64,000 nucleotides of DNA from Methylocystis sp. MJC1 (GCF_026427715.1 NZ_CP107558.1:347001-411000), one strand, 5' to 3'; counted from the stretch's first letter, positions 45,074 to 54,541 are shown. The notes: a model not told the origin generated them from the sequence alone. Program-made: numbers and translations.

Positions 45074-46666
45074 CTAGCCTCCGAGGCCCAGCGCTTTCCG
45101 CACCCGCGCCGAGTAGCCGTATAGATCCGGCCGCTGCACCAGCCGTCCCATATCGTCCACATAGGCGGTGAAATAGACGATATGCACCGGCAGGGGCTTG
45201 GAGAGGTTGATGTAGCGCTCGCTGGGGCCGACGAGCTTCTTCACCCGCTCCTCCGACCAGCCCGGCCCAAGTACGGCTTCCGCCAGAGCGAAGGGCTGAT
45301 CGACGCGCATGCAGCCATGGCTAAAGGCGCGGTGGGACGCCGCAAAAAGCCCGCGCGACGGCGTGTCGTGCATGTAGACAGCGAAATCATTGGGGAAGAC
45401 GAATTTGATGCGGCCGAGCGCGTTCTTCTCGCCCGGCGGCTGGCGCACCACCATCTGGCCGTTGCGATAGGAAACCTGATAGCCGTCGCCGACCCCGCCG
45501 TGCCATTCCTTCTGGATGATCGACTGCGGCACATACCAGGATGGGTTGACGATGATCTCCACCATCTCGTCGGAGAAGATGGGCGTCGGCGTTTGCTCCT
45601 TGCCCACGATCACGCGCGCGCGATGGGTCACCGCGCCATTGCGGATGACCGCCAGCTCGAAATCGGGGATGTTGACCTCGATGCGGTCGTCGCCCATGTC
45701 GCGCGGCAGCCAGCGCCAGCGCTCCATATTGGCGATAATCTCGTTCTCCAGCGCCGAGGTGGAGGGGCCGCCGAGCGTCTCCATGCGGCGGCGCTTCGAT
45801 TTCACGGGCGGCAGCGCGTCGGTCTGCGCGAGGCCCTCCTCGACGGCGGCGAAGAGCGAATCGAGCGGCGGCGCACTGGCGCCGCGCGTCTTGAGCTCGA
45901 CCAATTTCTCCCGCAGCTGCTGATAGCCGTAATGGGGCGGGTTGAAGCCCTGCAACGTCTCGCCCGCGCGATAGCCGGCGTCGGCGACGTCGGCCACGGC
46001 CTGCGCCGGATCGGGAAGCGCCGTTTTCGCGCCGATGAGACGGGAGAGCCGCTCGGGCTGCAGCCGCCCGCCGCGCGCCTGGAAGGCGTAGGTCGCGACA
46101 GCTTCGGAGAGCGCAAGCTCGGAGGCGGCGCCGGGCGCGCCCTTGTCGGCTTCGGGGATCGTTACGCCGCGAAGGTCCAGCCCGTCTTCATTCGCGGCGC
46201 GCAGGCGCGAGACCGCCGAAGCCGCGCCCTCGCGCCAGCCATTGGCGTCGGTCCAGAAGGGTTCGAATTTGCGCGTGACATAGGCCGCCGCGATCTTGGC
46301 GCGCATCGCCCGCCGCGCCGGGTTGCGGGTGGCCTCGGGACCAGAGGTCCAGTCCTGAAGCGCGAGCGCGAGCCCGCGCTGATGGTCGGGCAGCAGGCTC
46401 CAGGCGAGGTCGAGGCTGTCCGGCTCCGCGGGCTCGGCTTGCAGCTTCGCCGCCGTGACGGCCACGACCGGCGGCGCCTCCGGGGCTTCGAGTGGATCGA
46501 GCGCCGCCGCCGAGGGCTGCTTGGCGAGACCGGTCAGCGCGACGGAGGCGGGCGGCGCGAAAATATCGGCGCGGCGCGGCGTGGCCTCAGCCGGCGCAGC
46601 CGCGAGAACCGCGGCGATCGCCGCGGCGGAAAGGAAGAATCGGGCAATAGATATGCGAGCCTGCAT
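45074..46666 (-). CDS. L,D-transpeptidase with scaffold domain (YcbB-like)
   Basis: 530 residues with a signal peptide (FLSAAAIAAVLAAAPAEA). A helical scaffold/linker region fills residues ~70-330 (YVTRKFEPFWTDANGW, YAFQARGGRLQPERLSRLI). The catalytic YkuD domain follows with MHDTPSRGLFAASHRAFSHGCMRV, containing the catalytic His and Cys (SHGC). The order matches the long YcbB/LdtD transpeptidases that form 3-3 peptidoglycan cross-links in the periplasm. It differs from the protein at 14149-15453 in lacking the clear PG-binding repeat and in having a larger scaffold. Confidence 0.94.
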   Translation of the reverse strand: MQARISIARFFLSAAAIAAVLAAAPAEATPRRADIFAPPASVALTGLAKQPSAAALDPLEAPEAPPVVAVTAAKLQAEPAEPDSLDLAWSLLPDHQRGLALALQDWTSGPEATRNPARRAMRAKIAAAYVTRKFEPFWTDANGWREGAASAVSRLRAANEDGLDLRGVTIPEADKGAPGAASELALSEAVATYAFQARGGRLQPERLSRLIGAKTALPDPAQAVADVADAGYRAGETLQGFNPPHYGYQQLREKLVELKTRGASAPPLDSLFAAVEEGLAQTDALPPVKSKRRRMETLGGPSTSALENEIIANMERWRWLPRDMGDDRIEVNIPDFELAVIRNGAVTHRARVIVGKEQTPTPIFSDEMVEIIVNPSWYVPQSIIQKEWHGGVGDGYQVSYRNGQMVVRQPPGEKNALGRIKFVFPNDFAVYMHDTPSRGLFAASHRAFSHGCMRVDQPFALAEAVLGPGWSEERVKKLVGPSERYINLSKPLPVHIVYFTAYVDDMGRLVQRPDLYGYSARVRKALGLGG

Positions 46667-46993
46667 GGGCTGCCCCTTAGAAACCGGGTGCGCGGCGCTG
46701 GTTTCATAAACCTGAATTATTAAGGATGTGGACGCGTCGCCGCCGGAGCGCCGCGCCAGGCTCCGTCACAATATCTAGCGCGAGGGCGGCAGGCTGTTAA
46801 TCAGCGCACATGACGGCGGGCGGCCAGAATGTCGCAAAAAGAGACACTGTGGCGGGAGGGCAACATGAGGGAAGGGACGGGGTCGAGCGGAGGTGACGAA
46901 GGGGCGGCGTCCGCAATGCGCCATTTTGCGCCGCCTTAGGTTGTGGCGACACGTCATTTGACCCGCGGCGCGCCGTCGCCTTACTCATAAGTT
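46667..46993. other. Divergent intergenic region
   Basis: 327 bases between the divergent L,D-transpeptidase and membrane-protein genes; no gene is supportable. A TTGACC at 46957-46962 is a possible -35 for the membrane-protein gene, but no convincing -10 follows. Nothing else is recognised. Confidence 0.4.
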
Positions 46994-48154
46994 ATGGAAG
47001 GATACGGAACCTTCGAGAATTTCTCGTTGTTCGGCGGTCCGCTTCACCGTTTGGCGGGGCGCTTGGGTCTCGTCCACAAGGGGAGGAGCGCGTTTGCGCT
47101 GGGACTGGCGCTGGGCTTGCTGTCCTGGTCGATCCTGTTCGCGTTGGCGTTGATCGAGGGGGTAGGTTCCAAGTTTTTTTCGCTCTCGGTGATTGCCGCG
47201 CATGTTCGCCTGCTGATCGTCATCCCCTTGTTGTTCCTTTGCGAATCTTTGCTCGACGTTCGGTTGAGGGAGTTCGTCAGCCTGATCGTGCGTTCGGGCG
47301 TCGTTCCCAAGAATGCGCTGCCGGAGCTGGCGACTAAGATCGCGCGGACCAATCGGTGGCGAGACCATTGGCTTCCGGAAGCAATTTGCCTGCTGGCGAC
47401 TGTGCTGTTGACTGTGATCGCGGCGCAGATGCGCCTCTCTGGAAGGACAACGGGATCGGAGCTCGGCTACGCCATCAGCGAATTTCGGCTGGCCGGCCTA
47501 TGGTATTGGATGGTCTGCCTGCCGCTCGTTCGTTTCCTGTTGTTTCGGTGGCTCTGGCGGATCGCGCTTTGGTGGTGCTTCCTCTGGCGGCTGTCGAGAC
47601 TGAAACTCCACCTCGCGCCAGCTCATCCAGATGGAGCCGCCGGGCTTGGATATCTGGAAGTCGCGCAGACCTACTTCACCCCATTGGTCCTCGCGATCTC
47701 GGCGCTTATGTCCGCATCGTTTGCGGAAGAGATTTCGTCTGGAATATCGGTTTTCGAGGCAATCTACCCCGCGCTCGCGATCACTCTGATCCTGGACCTT
47801 GTGCTGGTGTTGTTTCCCCCGTGTTTTTTCGCATTCAAACTCAGGGCTTGCCAAGAGAGGGGCTTAAGCGACTATTCGGTGTTGGCGGCGCGTTATGTCG
47901 GCGACTTCGACAGGAAATGGCTGAGCGCGCCCGACCAGGCGGAGCCTTTGCTTGGCACGGCCGATTTGCAGTCGCTGGCTGATTTGTCGAACAGCGTAGC
48001 AATCGTGCGCAATATGCGCCTGGTTCCAGTAAGCACGCGGCTACTAATAACCGTCCTGGTCGCTGCGTCGCTGCCGATGGTCCCGTTACTTCTATTCAAA
48101 TACCCCGTCGCGGAGCTGGTCCAAAGGATTGTTAGCAAATTGGCTGGCCTATGA
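46994..48154 (+). CDS. Polytopic membrane protein of unknown function
   Basis: 386 residues with about seven hydrophobic segments, starting ALGLALGLLSWSILFALALI and including WYWMVCLPLVRFLLFRWLWRIALWWCFL. There is a soluble loop of ~50 residues (PNGAALPELATKIARTNRW-like, around 105-130) and a charged region near the C terminus (GLSDYSVLAARYVGDFDRKW). I do not recognise a characterised family, although similar proteins appear in many proteobacteria as hypothetical. No ribosome-binding site is obvious. Its composition is less GC-rich than most neighbours, like the porin gene that follows convergently. Confidence 0.8.
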   Translation: MEGYGTFENFSLFGGPLHRLAGRLGLVHKGRSAFALGLALGLLSWSILFALALIEGVGSKFFSLSVIAAHVRLLIVIPLLFLCESLLDVRLREFVSLIVRSGVVPKNALPELATKIARTNRWRDHWLPEAICLLATVLLTVIAAQMRLSGRTTGSELGYAISEFRLAGLWYWMVCLPLVRFLLFRWLWRIALWWCFLWRLSRLKLHLAPAHPDGAAGLGYLEVAQTYFTPLVLAISALMSASFAEEISSGISVFEAIYPALAITLILDLVLVLFPPCFFAFKLRACQERGLSDYSVLAARYVGDFDRKWLSAPDQAEPLLGTADLQSLADLSNSVAIVRNMRLVPVSTRLLITVLVAASLPMVPLLLFKYPVAELVQRIVSKLAGL

Positions 48155-48158
48155 GAGC

Positions 48159-49469
48159 CTAAAGCTTAGTTTGCAAACGCAACGCCATGTAAGTCTCTCG
48201 TTGTTTGGCCGGGTTCCAGGGATCGATCAATTGCAGGTCGGCAGACAGGCGGAGCCAAGGCGTGATGGCAAAATTATAGAAAGCTTCCACGCCCCCCTCG
48301 CTGCGTCTCCTCAGATCAAGCGCCTCCAACGCACTCAGCAACGGCTTGGTCAGCCCATAGTGAAAGAAGCCGACGCCCCAACGGTCGTTCTCGCGCCCCT
48401 CGAGCAGGTTATTTCCCGCAAGGCCCACAAGAACGCTCCATTTGACCGGGTTGGGGTTTCCGTCAGAAAGGGTCCCGAGCGTAAACAGCCCCCAACCGAC
48501 CGCCGGTTTATCTTTACTTTGAAAGAGGTTTTGCTGGAACGCGTAAGAACCGAACCAATATCCTTTCTTGGTAATCACGGAACCGCCTGCCGCCGCCAAT
48601 AGGCGCTCCTGCGGGATGTCATTCAGGTCTATGCCACGCGCGTTGCTATAGGCGGCGCGGAGTGTATGAAACCCGCGAAGACCGAAAATCTCTATTGGAA
48701 TGGTCGCCGAACCGCCAACCGCAACGCCTTTTTCGAAAGGGTGTTCGATGACTTGCGGATTCTGGGCGCTACGCGGATCGACGATCAGCAGCGTCAAGGT
48801 TGCCGGCGCGGTCTTAAACGTCACCGCGCCGCCGATCAGGTAGGGTGCGGAGACGACGACCCTGTCGGCCGCTCCGCCTCTGGCGGCGGTGTAGGCCACC
48901 CCGGTCGATGGCAAAGCGAAAGCCCTGTTCATGAAGGTGTCGATGCCGCCGCCGCCGAGGAGCGGCGTCTGGGATGCGAGCGTCATCATGTTGAACTTGC
49001 CCGCGCTGACGGAGATGTGCTCGCCGAAATCTTGCGTAACGCTGACGGAAAGCGCCGAATGGTAGCCTTGCTTATTCACGTAGGCTTGAGCGGTGTTGAC
49101 GGGAAGGAGCGCGTTGTCCCTGCGGTTTATGTCATCGCCGAAATAATGCTCGTATTGCGCGCTGACGTGGAAGCCCGGCCACAGGCCGAGTTTCGCCGCA
49201 TCGATCTTTAGGAAGGCGTCGACTTTGCCGCCATAGAACCATGTCCGACTCGCGTCGCCGGCAATCTGCCCTTGATAGAACTGCGTCACCCAAACATCGG
49301 GCGCGACGCCAAAGCGGCGCAATTGCGCCTTGGGGCCATCGGGCGTGTCGGTCAGGGAAGATTGCGTGGCCAAGGACGACAGCGCGTCTTCTGCGCGCGC
49401 ATGGAATGTCGATGCCGCGAAAAGCACAGGTACAGCCAGCAGGGCCCTTGGAAGAGATCTTCTGATCAC
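48159..49469 (-). CDS. Carbohydrate-selective porin, OprB family
   Basis: 436 residues with a signal peptide (LLAVPVLFAASTFHARA). The mature part is a beta-barrel pattern with OprB-like blocks: GKVDAFLKIDAAKLGLWPGFHVSAQYEHYFG, a GKFN motif and GVEAFYNFAITPWLRLSADLQLIDP, ending in a strand at LRLQTKL. It sits in the outer membrane and should pass small solutes, often sugars or, in relatives, other neutral compounds. A second OprB-type porin begins outside the right edge of the window. Confidence 0.9.
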   Translation of the reverse strand: MIRRSLPRALLAVPVLFAASTFHARAEDALSSLATQSSLTDTPDGPKAQLRRFGVAPDVWVTQFYQGQIAGDASRTWFYGGKVDAFLKIDAAKLGLWPGFHVSAQYEHYFGDDINRRDNALLPVNTAQAYVNKQGYHSALSVSVTQDFGEHISVSAGKFNMMTLASQTPLLGGGGIDTFMNRAFALPSTGVAYTAARGGAADRVVVSAPYLIGGAVTFKTAPATLTLLIVDPRSAQNPQVIEHPFEKGVAVGGSATIPIEIFGLRGFHTLRAAYSNARGIDLNDIPQERLLAAAGGSVITKKGYWFGSYAFQQNLFQSKDKPAVGWGLFTLGTLSDGNPNPVKWSVLVGLAGNNLLEGRENDRWGVGFFHYGLTKPLLSALEALDLRRRSEGGVEAFYNFAITPWLRLSADLQLIDPWNPAKQRETYMALRLQTKL

Positions 49470-49577
49470 CAGGCTCTCCCGATTTGCGCCGCTCCGAGAA
49501 CCCTACTGATAAATCAAAATGGTCCTTCTGATGGCCGGCCTGCTTGTATTTTTGGGATCGGCGTTACCTTTCGGCCA

Positions 49578-51911
49578 CTACCCCGCCTGTAAAAAACTCT
49601 CCAGCACCATCTTCCGCCCGGCCTTGTCGAAATCCACCGTGCACTTATTCCCATCCACCGCCGCGACTGTGCCCGGCCCGAATTTCAGGTGAAACACCCG
49701 GGCCCCCGCGCCGTATCGCCCATTGGTCGATGAGCGGGCGACGACCTCGCCGTCGATCGTCATCGGCTGTTTGGCGCGCGGGCGCGACTCGCGCATTGGC
49801 TCGGCGCGCGGCGTCGCGGCGCCCGCCTTGGCGCGCTTCCAGCCCGGCGTCGAATAATCGGAGCCATAGACATCGAGATTGGCGAAGCGCGAGACCGCAT
49901 AGCCGCCATATTGCGAGGCGCTCGGCGCCTCCACCACTTCGACATGGTCCGACGGCAGATTATCGACGAAGCGTGACGGCACGGTCGGCTGCCACAATCC
50001 GCGAATGCGGCGGTTGCTCGCGAAAAATATGCGCGCCCGGCGTTTCGCGCGCGTGATGCCAACATAGGCGAGCCGGCGCTCCTCTTCGAGCCCTGCGCGG
50101 CCCTGCTCGTCGAGCGAACGCTGATGCGGAAAGAGCCCTTCCTCCCAGCCGGGGAGATAGACGGTCTCGAATTCGAGACCTTTGGCCGCATGCAGCGTCA
50201 TCACCGAGACGCGCGCCTGCTCCTTGCCTTCCTCGGTTTCCATGACGAGCGAAACATGCTCCAGAAAGGCGGCGAGGTCGGGAAACTCCTCCATCGCGCG
50301 CACGAGTTCTTTCAGGTTTTCGAGCCGTCCGGCGGCTTCCGGCGTCTTGTCGTCGCGCCACATTTGCGTATAGCCGGATTCGTCCAGCACCATTTCGGCG
50401 AGCTCATGCTGGGGCTTTGAATCGATCAGACTGCGCCAGCGCTCGAAATCCGTCACGAGGCTCTTCAAAGCGCCGCGCGGCTTGGGCTTCAGCTCCTCCG
50501 TCTCGACAAGAAAACGCGCCGCCTGCATCAGCGGAATGCGCTCGCGCCGACCATATTCGTGCAGCAATTGCACGGTCGCGTCGCCCAGGCCGCGCTTCGG
50601 CGTATTGATGATGCGCTCGAAGGCGAGATCGTCGGAGGGCTGCGCAACGCAGCGCAGATAGGCGAGCGCGTCGCGAATTTCGGCGCGCTCATAGAAGCGT
50701 GGGCCGCCGATGATGCGATAGGGCAGGCCGATCTCGACGAAGCGCTCTTCGAATTCGCGCATTTGGAAAGAGGCGCGCACGAGTATGGCGATCTCTTCGA
50801 GCGAATGGCCCTTGCGCTGCAATTGCTCGATGTCCTCGCCGATGACGCGGGCTTCCTCCTGGCTGTCCCAGACGCCGGTGAGCGTCGGCTTCTCGCCCTC
50901 TTCGCCATCGGTGAACAGCGTCTTGCCGAGACGTCCTTCGTTATGCGCGATCAAATGCGAGGCGGCGGCGAGGATGTGCCCGGTCGAGCGATAATTGCGC
51001 TCGAGCCGCACGATCTTGGCGCCGGGGAAGTCCTGCTCGAAGCGCAGAATGTTTTCGACTTCCGCGCCGCGCCAGCCATAGACGCTCTGATCGTCGTCGC
51101 CGACGCAGCAGACATTGCGGCGTCCCTGCGAGATGAGCCGCAGCCAGAGATATTGCGCGACATTCGTGTCCTGATACTCGTCGACGAGAATATATTTGAA
51201 GCGCTTCTGGTAATCCGCGAGCACGTCGGGGTTCTCGCGAAAGAGCCGCAGCGTCTCGAGCAGCAGATCGCCGAAATCGACCGCGTTGAGGATTTTGAGG
51301 CGCTCCTGATAGAGCGCGTAAAGCGCGCCGCCTTTGCCATTGGCGAAACTCTCGGCCTCGCCCGCCGGCACTTGCGCGGGCAGGAGGCCGCGATTCTTCC
51401 AGCCGTCGATGCGCATGGCGAGCGCGCGGGCGGGCCAACGCTTGTCGTCGATGTTTTCGGCCTGCAACACCTGCTTGAGCAGGCGGATCTGATCGTCCGT
51501 GTCGAGAATGGTGAAATTGGGCTTCAGCCCCACAAGCTCGGCGTGGCGGCGCAGAATTTTGGCGCTGATAGCGTGGAAAGTGCCGAGCCATTGCATGGCC
51601 TGCGCGCCTTCGCCGACGAGCATTTCAACGCGCTCGCGCATCTCGCGCGCCGCCTTGTTGGTGAAGGTGACGGCAAGGATCTCATAGGCGCGCGCCTGGC
51701 CCAGCGCCATGATATGCGCGATGCGCGTGGTGAGCGCGCGGGTCTTGCCAGTGCCGGCGCCGGCGAGGACGAGCACCGGGCCGTCGAGCGTTTCGACCGC
51801 GGCGCGCTGCTCGGGGTTGAGACCGTCGAGATAGCGCGGCCGTTGCGCCGCCGCGGCCGCGCGGGCGGCGAGCCCGCCGGCCTGCGGCGCGTAATCGTCG
51901 AAATCGGTCAA
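49578..51911 (-). CDS. UvrD/PcrA-type ATP-dependent 3'-5' DNA helicase
   Basis: 777 residues of superfamily 1A. Motifs appear in order: LAGAGTGKTRAL (Walker A), TFTNKAAREM, LVDEYQDTN, VGDDDQSVYGWRGA and RNYRST, then VMTLHAAKGLEFETVYLPG and YVGITRAKRR. The last ~60 residues form the PcrA/UvrD Tudor-like domain (VFHLKFGPGTVAAVDGNKC). It acts in nucleotide excision and mismatch repair and in removing proteins from DNA. The start is a TTG at 51911 with AAGGAG about eight bases upstream, a rarer start but well supported. Confidence 0.95.
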   Translation of the reverse strand: MTDFDDYAPQAGGLAARAAAAAQRPRYLDGLNPEQRAAVETLDGPVLVLAGAGTGKTRALTTRIAHIMALGQARAYEILAVTFTNKAAREMRERVEMLVGEGAQAMQWLGTFHAISAKILRRHAELVGLKPNFTILDTDDQIRLLKQVLQAENIDDKRWPARALAMRIDGWKNRGLLPAQVPAGEAESFANGKGGALYALYQERLKILNAVDFGDLLLETLRLFRENPDVLADYQKRFKYILVDEYQDTNVAQYLWLRLISQGRRNVCCVGDDDQSVYGWRGAEVENILRFEQDFPGAKIVRLERNYRSTGHILAAASHLIAHNEGRLGKTLFTDGEEGEKPTLTGVWDSQEEARVIGEDIEQLQRKGHSLEEIAILVRASFQMREFEERFVEIGLPYRIIGGPRFYERAEIRDALAYLRCVAQPSDDLAFERIINTPKRGLGDATVQLLHEYGRRERIPLMQAARFLVETEELKPKPRGALKSLVTDFERWRSLIDSKPQHELAEMVLDESGYTQMWRDDKTPEAAGRLENLKELVRAMEEFPDLAAFLEHVSLVMETEEGKEQARVSVMTLHAAKGLEFETVYLPGWEEGLFPHQRSLDEQGRAGLEEERRLAYVGITRAKRRARIFFASNRRIRGLWQPTVPSRFVDNLPSDHVEVVEAPSASQYGGYAVSRFANLDVYGSDYSTPGWKRAKAGAATPRAEPMRESRPRAKQPMTIDGEVVARSSTNGRYGAGARVFHLKFGPGTVAAVDGNKCTVDFDKAGRKMVLESFLQAG

Positions 51912-51982
51912 CCCTTTGCTCCTTCTGATTCCTCAGACGAGCATATAGGAGAACGGAAGGCGAATCACGAACAAGGGAGGCA

Positions 51983-52006
51983 CCTTCTCCCGCAGGCGGG
52001 AGAAGG
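51983..52006. repeat. REP-like hairpin between helicase and secE genes
   Basis: CCTTCTCCCGC and GCGGGAGAAGG are perfect arms of 11 bp around a 2-base loop. The core CTCCCGC/GCGGGAG recurs at 57374-57389, so this belongs to a dispersed family. It lies upstream of both divergent genes, so it is not a terminator for either. Confidence 0.75.
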
Positions 52007-52040
52007 AGTCACGCTGCCAAGCTTAGGATTCATTTCCCTC

Positions 52041-52069
52041 TTGGCGATCAGCCCCCGACCCGCTATAAG
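52041..52069 (+). promoter_or_regulatory. Candidate housekeeping promoter for secE-nusG
   Basis: TTGGCG at 52041-52046 and TATAAG at 52064-52069 are separated by exactly 17 bases. They lie ~95 bases before secE. The rplK and rplY genes have elements of the same TTG.../TATAAG form, which supports this reading. Confidence 0.7.
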
Positions 52070-52164
52070 GCCCTCTAACGTGGCGCGTGGCCGGAAGGTC
52101 CCGCGCCGCGACTGTTTTACGGCGCGCGTTCTTTTGCGGCGCCACAGGCAAGTCAGGCAAGCGA

Positions 52165-52356
52165 ATGGTCAACCCGTTTACATTCCTGCAGGAAGTGCGC
52201 ACCGAGGCGAACAAGGTCACCTGGCCGACCCGCCGCGAGACGATGATCACGACCGGGCTCGTGATCCTCATGGTGCTGTTCGCGAGCCTTTTCTTCGTCG
52301 TCGTCGATTCCGCCCTGCGCTTCGGCGTCGGCCTGCTGCTGCAGGCCGGCCAATAA
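52165..52356 (+). CDS. secE: Preprotein translocase subunit SecE
   Basis: 63 residues. Cytoplasmic N terminus FTFLQEVRTEANKVTWPTRRETM carries the conserved KVTWP motif. One membrane segment follows (TGLVILMVLFASLFFVVVDSAL), as in single-span SecE proteins. It stabilises SecY in the inner-membrane Sec channel. The start at 52165 gives the standard length; the frame is open farther upstream without conservation. nusG follows after 26 bases. Confidence 0.97.
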   Translation: MVNPFTFLQEVRTEANKVTWPTRRETMITTGLVILMVLFASLFFVVVDSALRFGVGLLLQAGQ

Positions 52357-52382
52357 TTCTTTAAAGGAGCTGAGCGCGCCCC

Positions 52383-52913
52383 ATGGCCATGCGCTGGTAT
52401 ATCGTCCACGCCTATTCGAACTTCGAAAAGAAGGTCGCTGAGTCGATCCGCGAAGGCGCCGCCCAGCGGGGCCTGGCCGAGGCTTTCGAGGAAATCCTCG
52501 TGCCGACCGAGCAGGTCGTCGAGGTGCGCCGCGGGCGTAAGGTGTCGACCGAGCGCAAGTTCTTCCCCGGTTATGTGCTGGTGAAGTGCAATCTGACCGA
52601 CCCGGTGTTTTCGCTCATCAAGAACACGCCGAAGGTCACCGGCTTTCTCGGCGCCGACAACAAGCCCATGCCCATCTCCGAAGACGAGGCGATGCGGATC
52701 AAGGGCCAGGTCGCCGAGGGCGTCGAGCGTCCCAAGGCGACGATCAGCTTCGAGGTCGGCGAGACGGTGCGCGTCGCGGACGGCCCCTTCGCCTCCTTCA
52801 ACGGCCTGGTCGAGGAAGTGGACGAGGCCCGTTCGCGCCTCAAGGTGGCGGTCTCGATCTTCGGCCGCCCGACGCCTGTCGAGCTGGAATTCGGACAGGT
52901 CGAGAAAGTCTGA
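52383..52913 (+). CDS. nusG: Transcription termination/antitermination protein NusG
   Basis: 176 residues, standard for the family. The NGN domain (MRWYIVHAYSNFEKKVAESI; FFPGYVLVKC) is followed by the KOW domain (VGETVRVADGPFASFNGLVEEVDEARSRLKV). It binds RNA polymerase and links it to Rho or ribosomal S10. AAGGAG precedes the ATG. It follows secE as usual, but the ribosomal genes that normally come next are separated from it by two unrelated genes. Confidence 0.98.
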   Translation: MAMRWYIVHAYSNFEKKVAESIREGAAQRGLAEAFEEILVPTEQVVEVRRGRKVSTERKFFPGYVLVKCNLTDPVFSLIKNTPKVTGFLGADNKPMPISEDEAMRIKGQVAEGVERPKATISFEVGETVRVADGPFASFNGLVEEVDEARSRLKVAVSIFGRPTPVELEFGQVEKV

Positions 52914-52940
52914 CGCTGCGGGACGCCTGAAGGGCTGCCG

Positions 52941-53357
52941 TCAAATGGCGGCCAAGGCCGCCGCCGCAATCAACCATCCTGCTGATGCGAACCCGACTGT
53001 GGTCGCGACGCAGCTCAGCAACATCCAGGCGAGGAACGCGCCGGGCGGCGACGCGACATAGCTGGGCCGGAGGGCGCAGACGAGAAAGCCCGCCGGGTTG
53101 AAAAAGGCGCCGAAGCAGGCGCTCGCGACGACCCATCCCGGGGGGACGACCGCAAGCAGGCGGAACAGTCCGAAAAACACGAATAAAAATAAAGCCATCA
53201 TTAAATAGTCGATGTGCGATTTCAGCAGGTCCCTGACATTTGGAATCCAGCGGGCCGCCGCGTTGCTTCCTTTCGTCGTCGCGAGAAGCAGCCATGCTTC
53301 GACGAGCGCGATGAAAAGACAGGCAGAGGCGCTGAGGGCAAAAGCGGCAAGCGGCAT
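52941..53357 (-). CDS. Small polytopic membrane protein, unknown function
   Basis: 138 residues with about four hydrophobic segments: AAFALSASACLFIALVEAWL, DYLMMALFLFVFFGLFRLLA, VVASACFGAFFNPAGFLVC, and FLAWMLLSCVATTVGFASAG. GGAAAGGAACCTAA precedes the ATG, a good ribosome-binding site. I do not recognise the family. It lies on the opposite strand between nusG and rplK and is divergent from the AraC-type regulator gene 73 bases away. That spacing suggests the regulator could control it. Confidence 0.75.
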   Translation of the reverse strand: MPLAAFALSASACLFIALVEAWLLLATTKGSNAAARWIPNVRDLLKSHIDYLMMALFLFVFFGLFRLLAVVPPGWVVASACFGAFFNPAGFLVCALRPSYVASPPGAFLAWMLLSCVATTVGFASAGWLIAAAALAAI

Positions 53358-53429
53358 TTAGGTTCCTTTCCGAACTGGCGTGGCTGAGCCAGGTCTGCAG
53401 TATGGCTCCTTTGGCCACGGCCAGCTTGC

Positions 53430-54506
53430 ATGGACGCGCGGAAAGACTTGACCAGAAGCGCGAAGCGACGGTTCATGTCGCAGCCCTCGAACTCCTGCGG
53501 TGTATCGATGGAAGCGCGCGATCTACGCTTCGATTTGCCTGGCCTTTCGCTGGAGCAGCGGTTGCGGCGGTGGCGGGACGCCGTCGGCGATCATCTCGTC
53601 GATGTCGACATGCGCGCTCCGACCGACGCACCGGCCCGCGAAGCCTTCACGGGCTCGATGACGATTCATCCGCTACAGGACGGATCGCTCGCCCTCGTCG
53701 ACGCCGCGTTCCAACGCCTGGATCGCACGGCTGAGCGTATCCGGCGCGCGTCGACGGAGACGGCGCTGCTTACCCTCATTCTCTCAGGGGAATGCCGCAT
53801 CTCTCAGCGCGACCGCGTCGCGCGCCTTGGGCCCGGCGATCTCTGCCTCTATGAAAGCGTGAGCCCCTACCGGCTAGAGGTGACGGGGCGCACCCGCGCC
53901 ATCGTCGTGACCGCCGACCGCGCTGGCGTCGAAGCGGCGCTCGGCGACCTTCGTCCTTTCGTCGCGGCGCCTTTGTCGTTCGCCTCCGCTCCCGGCGGGC
54001 TGGCGGCGAATTACTGGAAGGATCTCGCCCTTCGGCTGCCGTCGCTCGACCCGATGAGCGCGCGCCGGCTCGTCGCGGCAGGTCTCGAAATCGTTTCCGC
54101 GGGCCTTGCTGACACATATGGCCATGCGCAGCCGGCTGGCGCGGCGCTGGTCCTCAGTCGGGCCAAGGCCTTTATCGCCGGGAACCTTCACCGCGAGTCT
54201 TTGAGCGGGAAAATGGTCGCTGCGACCGTCGGATTGTCCGAGCGCCGGCTTCAGGAACTCTTTCAGCAGGACGGCGGGACGCTCTCCGGCCATATTCGGA
54301 GGGCGCGCCTGGAGGCGGCACGCCAACAGCTTGCCGATCCCGCTTTTGCGCATGTTTCCATCGCCCGGATCGCCGATAATTTTGGTTTTCCCGACGCCGC
54401 GCATTTCAGCCGCGCGTTTCGAGCGAGATTTGGGGTGAGCCCACGAGAAGCGCGAGCGGCGTCGCTCCCGAGCGCGGAGGGGAGCGTTGCGCCCCGCTCG
54501 AAATGA
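53430..54506 (+). CDS. AraC-family transcriptional regulator
   Basis: 358 residues. An N-terminal cupin-like sensing domain (SRISQRDRVARLGPGDLCLYES-like region near 130) resembles the AraC_binding_2 type. The C-terminal ~100 residues hold two helix-turn-helix motifs. The first is MVAATVGLSERRLQELFQQ, and the second is in VSIARIADNFGFPDAAHFSR, followed by FRARFGVSPREARA, the family signature. The inducer and targets are unknown. The start could be 53430 or a later ATG at 53475. It divergently faces the small membrane-protein gene. Confidence 0.9.
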   Translation: MDARKDLTRSAKRRFMSQPSNSCGVSMEARDLRFDLPGLSLEQRLRRWRDAVGDHLVDVDMRAPTDAPAREAFTGSMTIHPLQDGSLALVDAAFQRLDRTAERIRRASTETALLTLILSGECRISQRDRVARLGPGDLCLYESVSPYRLEVTGRTRAIVVTADRAGVEAALGDLRPFVAAPLSFASAPGGLAANYWKDLALRLPSLDPMSARRLVAAGLEIVSAGLADTYGHAQPAGAALVLSRAKAFIAGNLHRESLSGKMVAATVGLSERRLQELFQQDGGTLSGHIRRARLEAARQQLADPAFAHVSIARIADNFGFPDAAHFSRAFRARFGVSPREARAASLPSAEGSVAPRSK

Positions 54507-54507
54507 T

Positions 54508-54535
54508 TTGCCTTCCCGCTCCATTCCGCTATAAG
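54508..54535 (+). promoter_or_regulatory. Candidate promoter for rplK-rplA
   Basis: TTGCCT at 54508-54513 and TATAAG at 54530-54535 with a 16-base spacer. The wording CCGCTATAAGACC closely repeats the secE promoter (CCGCTATAAGGCC). Transcription would begin near 54542, giving a leader of ~160 bases before rplK. Confidence 0.7.
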
Positions 54536-54541
54536 ACCGCC

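Noticed and set aside
51912..52164. tRNA-Trp or rpmG before secE
   Set aside because: These often precede secE, but no cloverleaf and no L33-like frame could be read in this gap.
50559..52364. ~600-codon plus-strand frame opposite the helicase
   Set aside because: Antisense to UvrD/PcrA; runs on through the pcrA-secE gap and into secE in a different frame, so not a gene.
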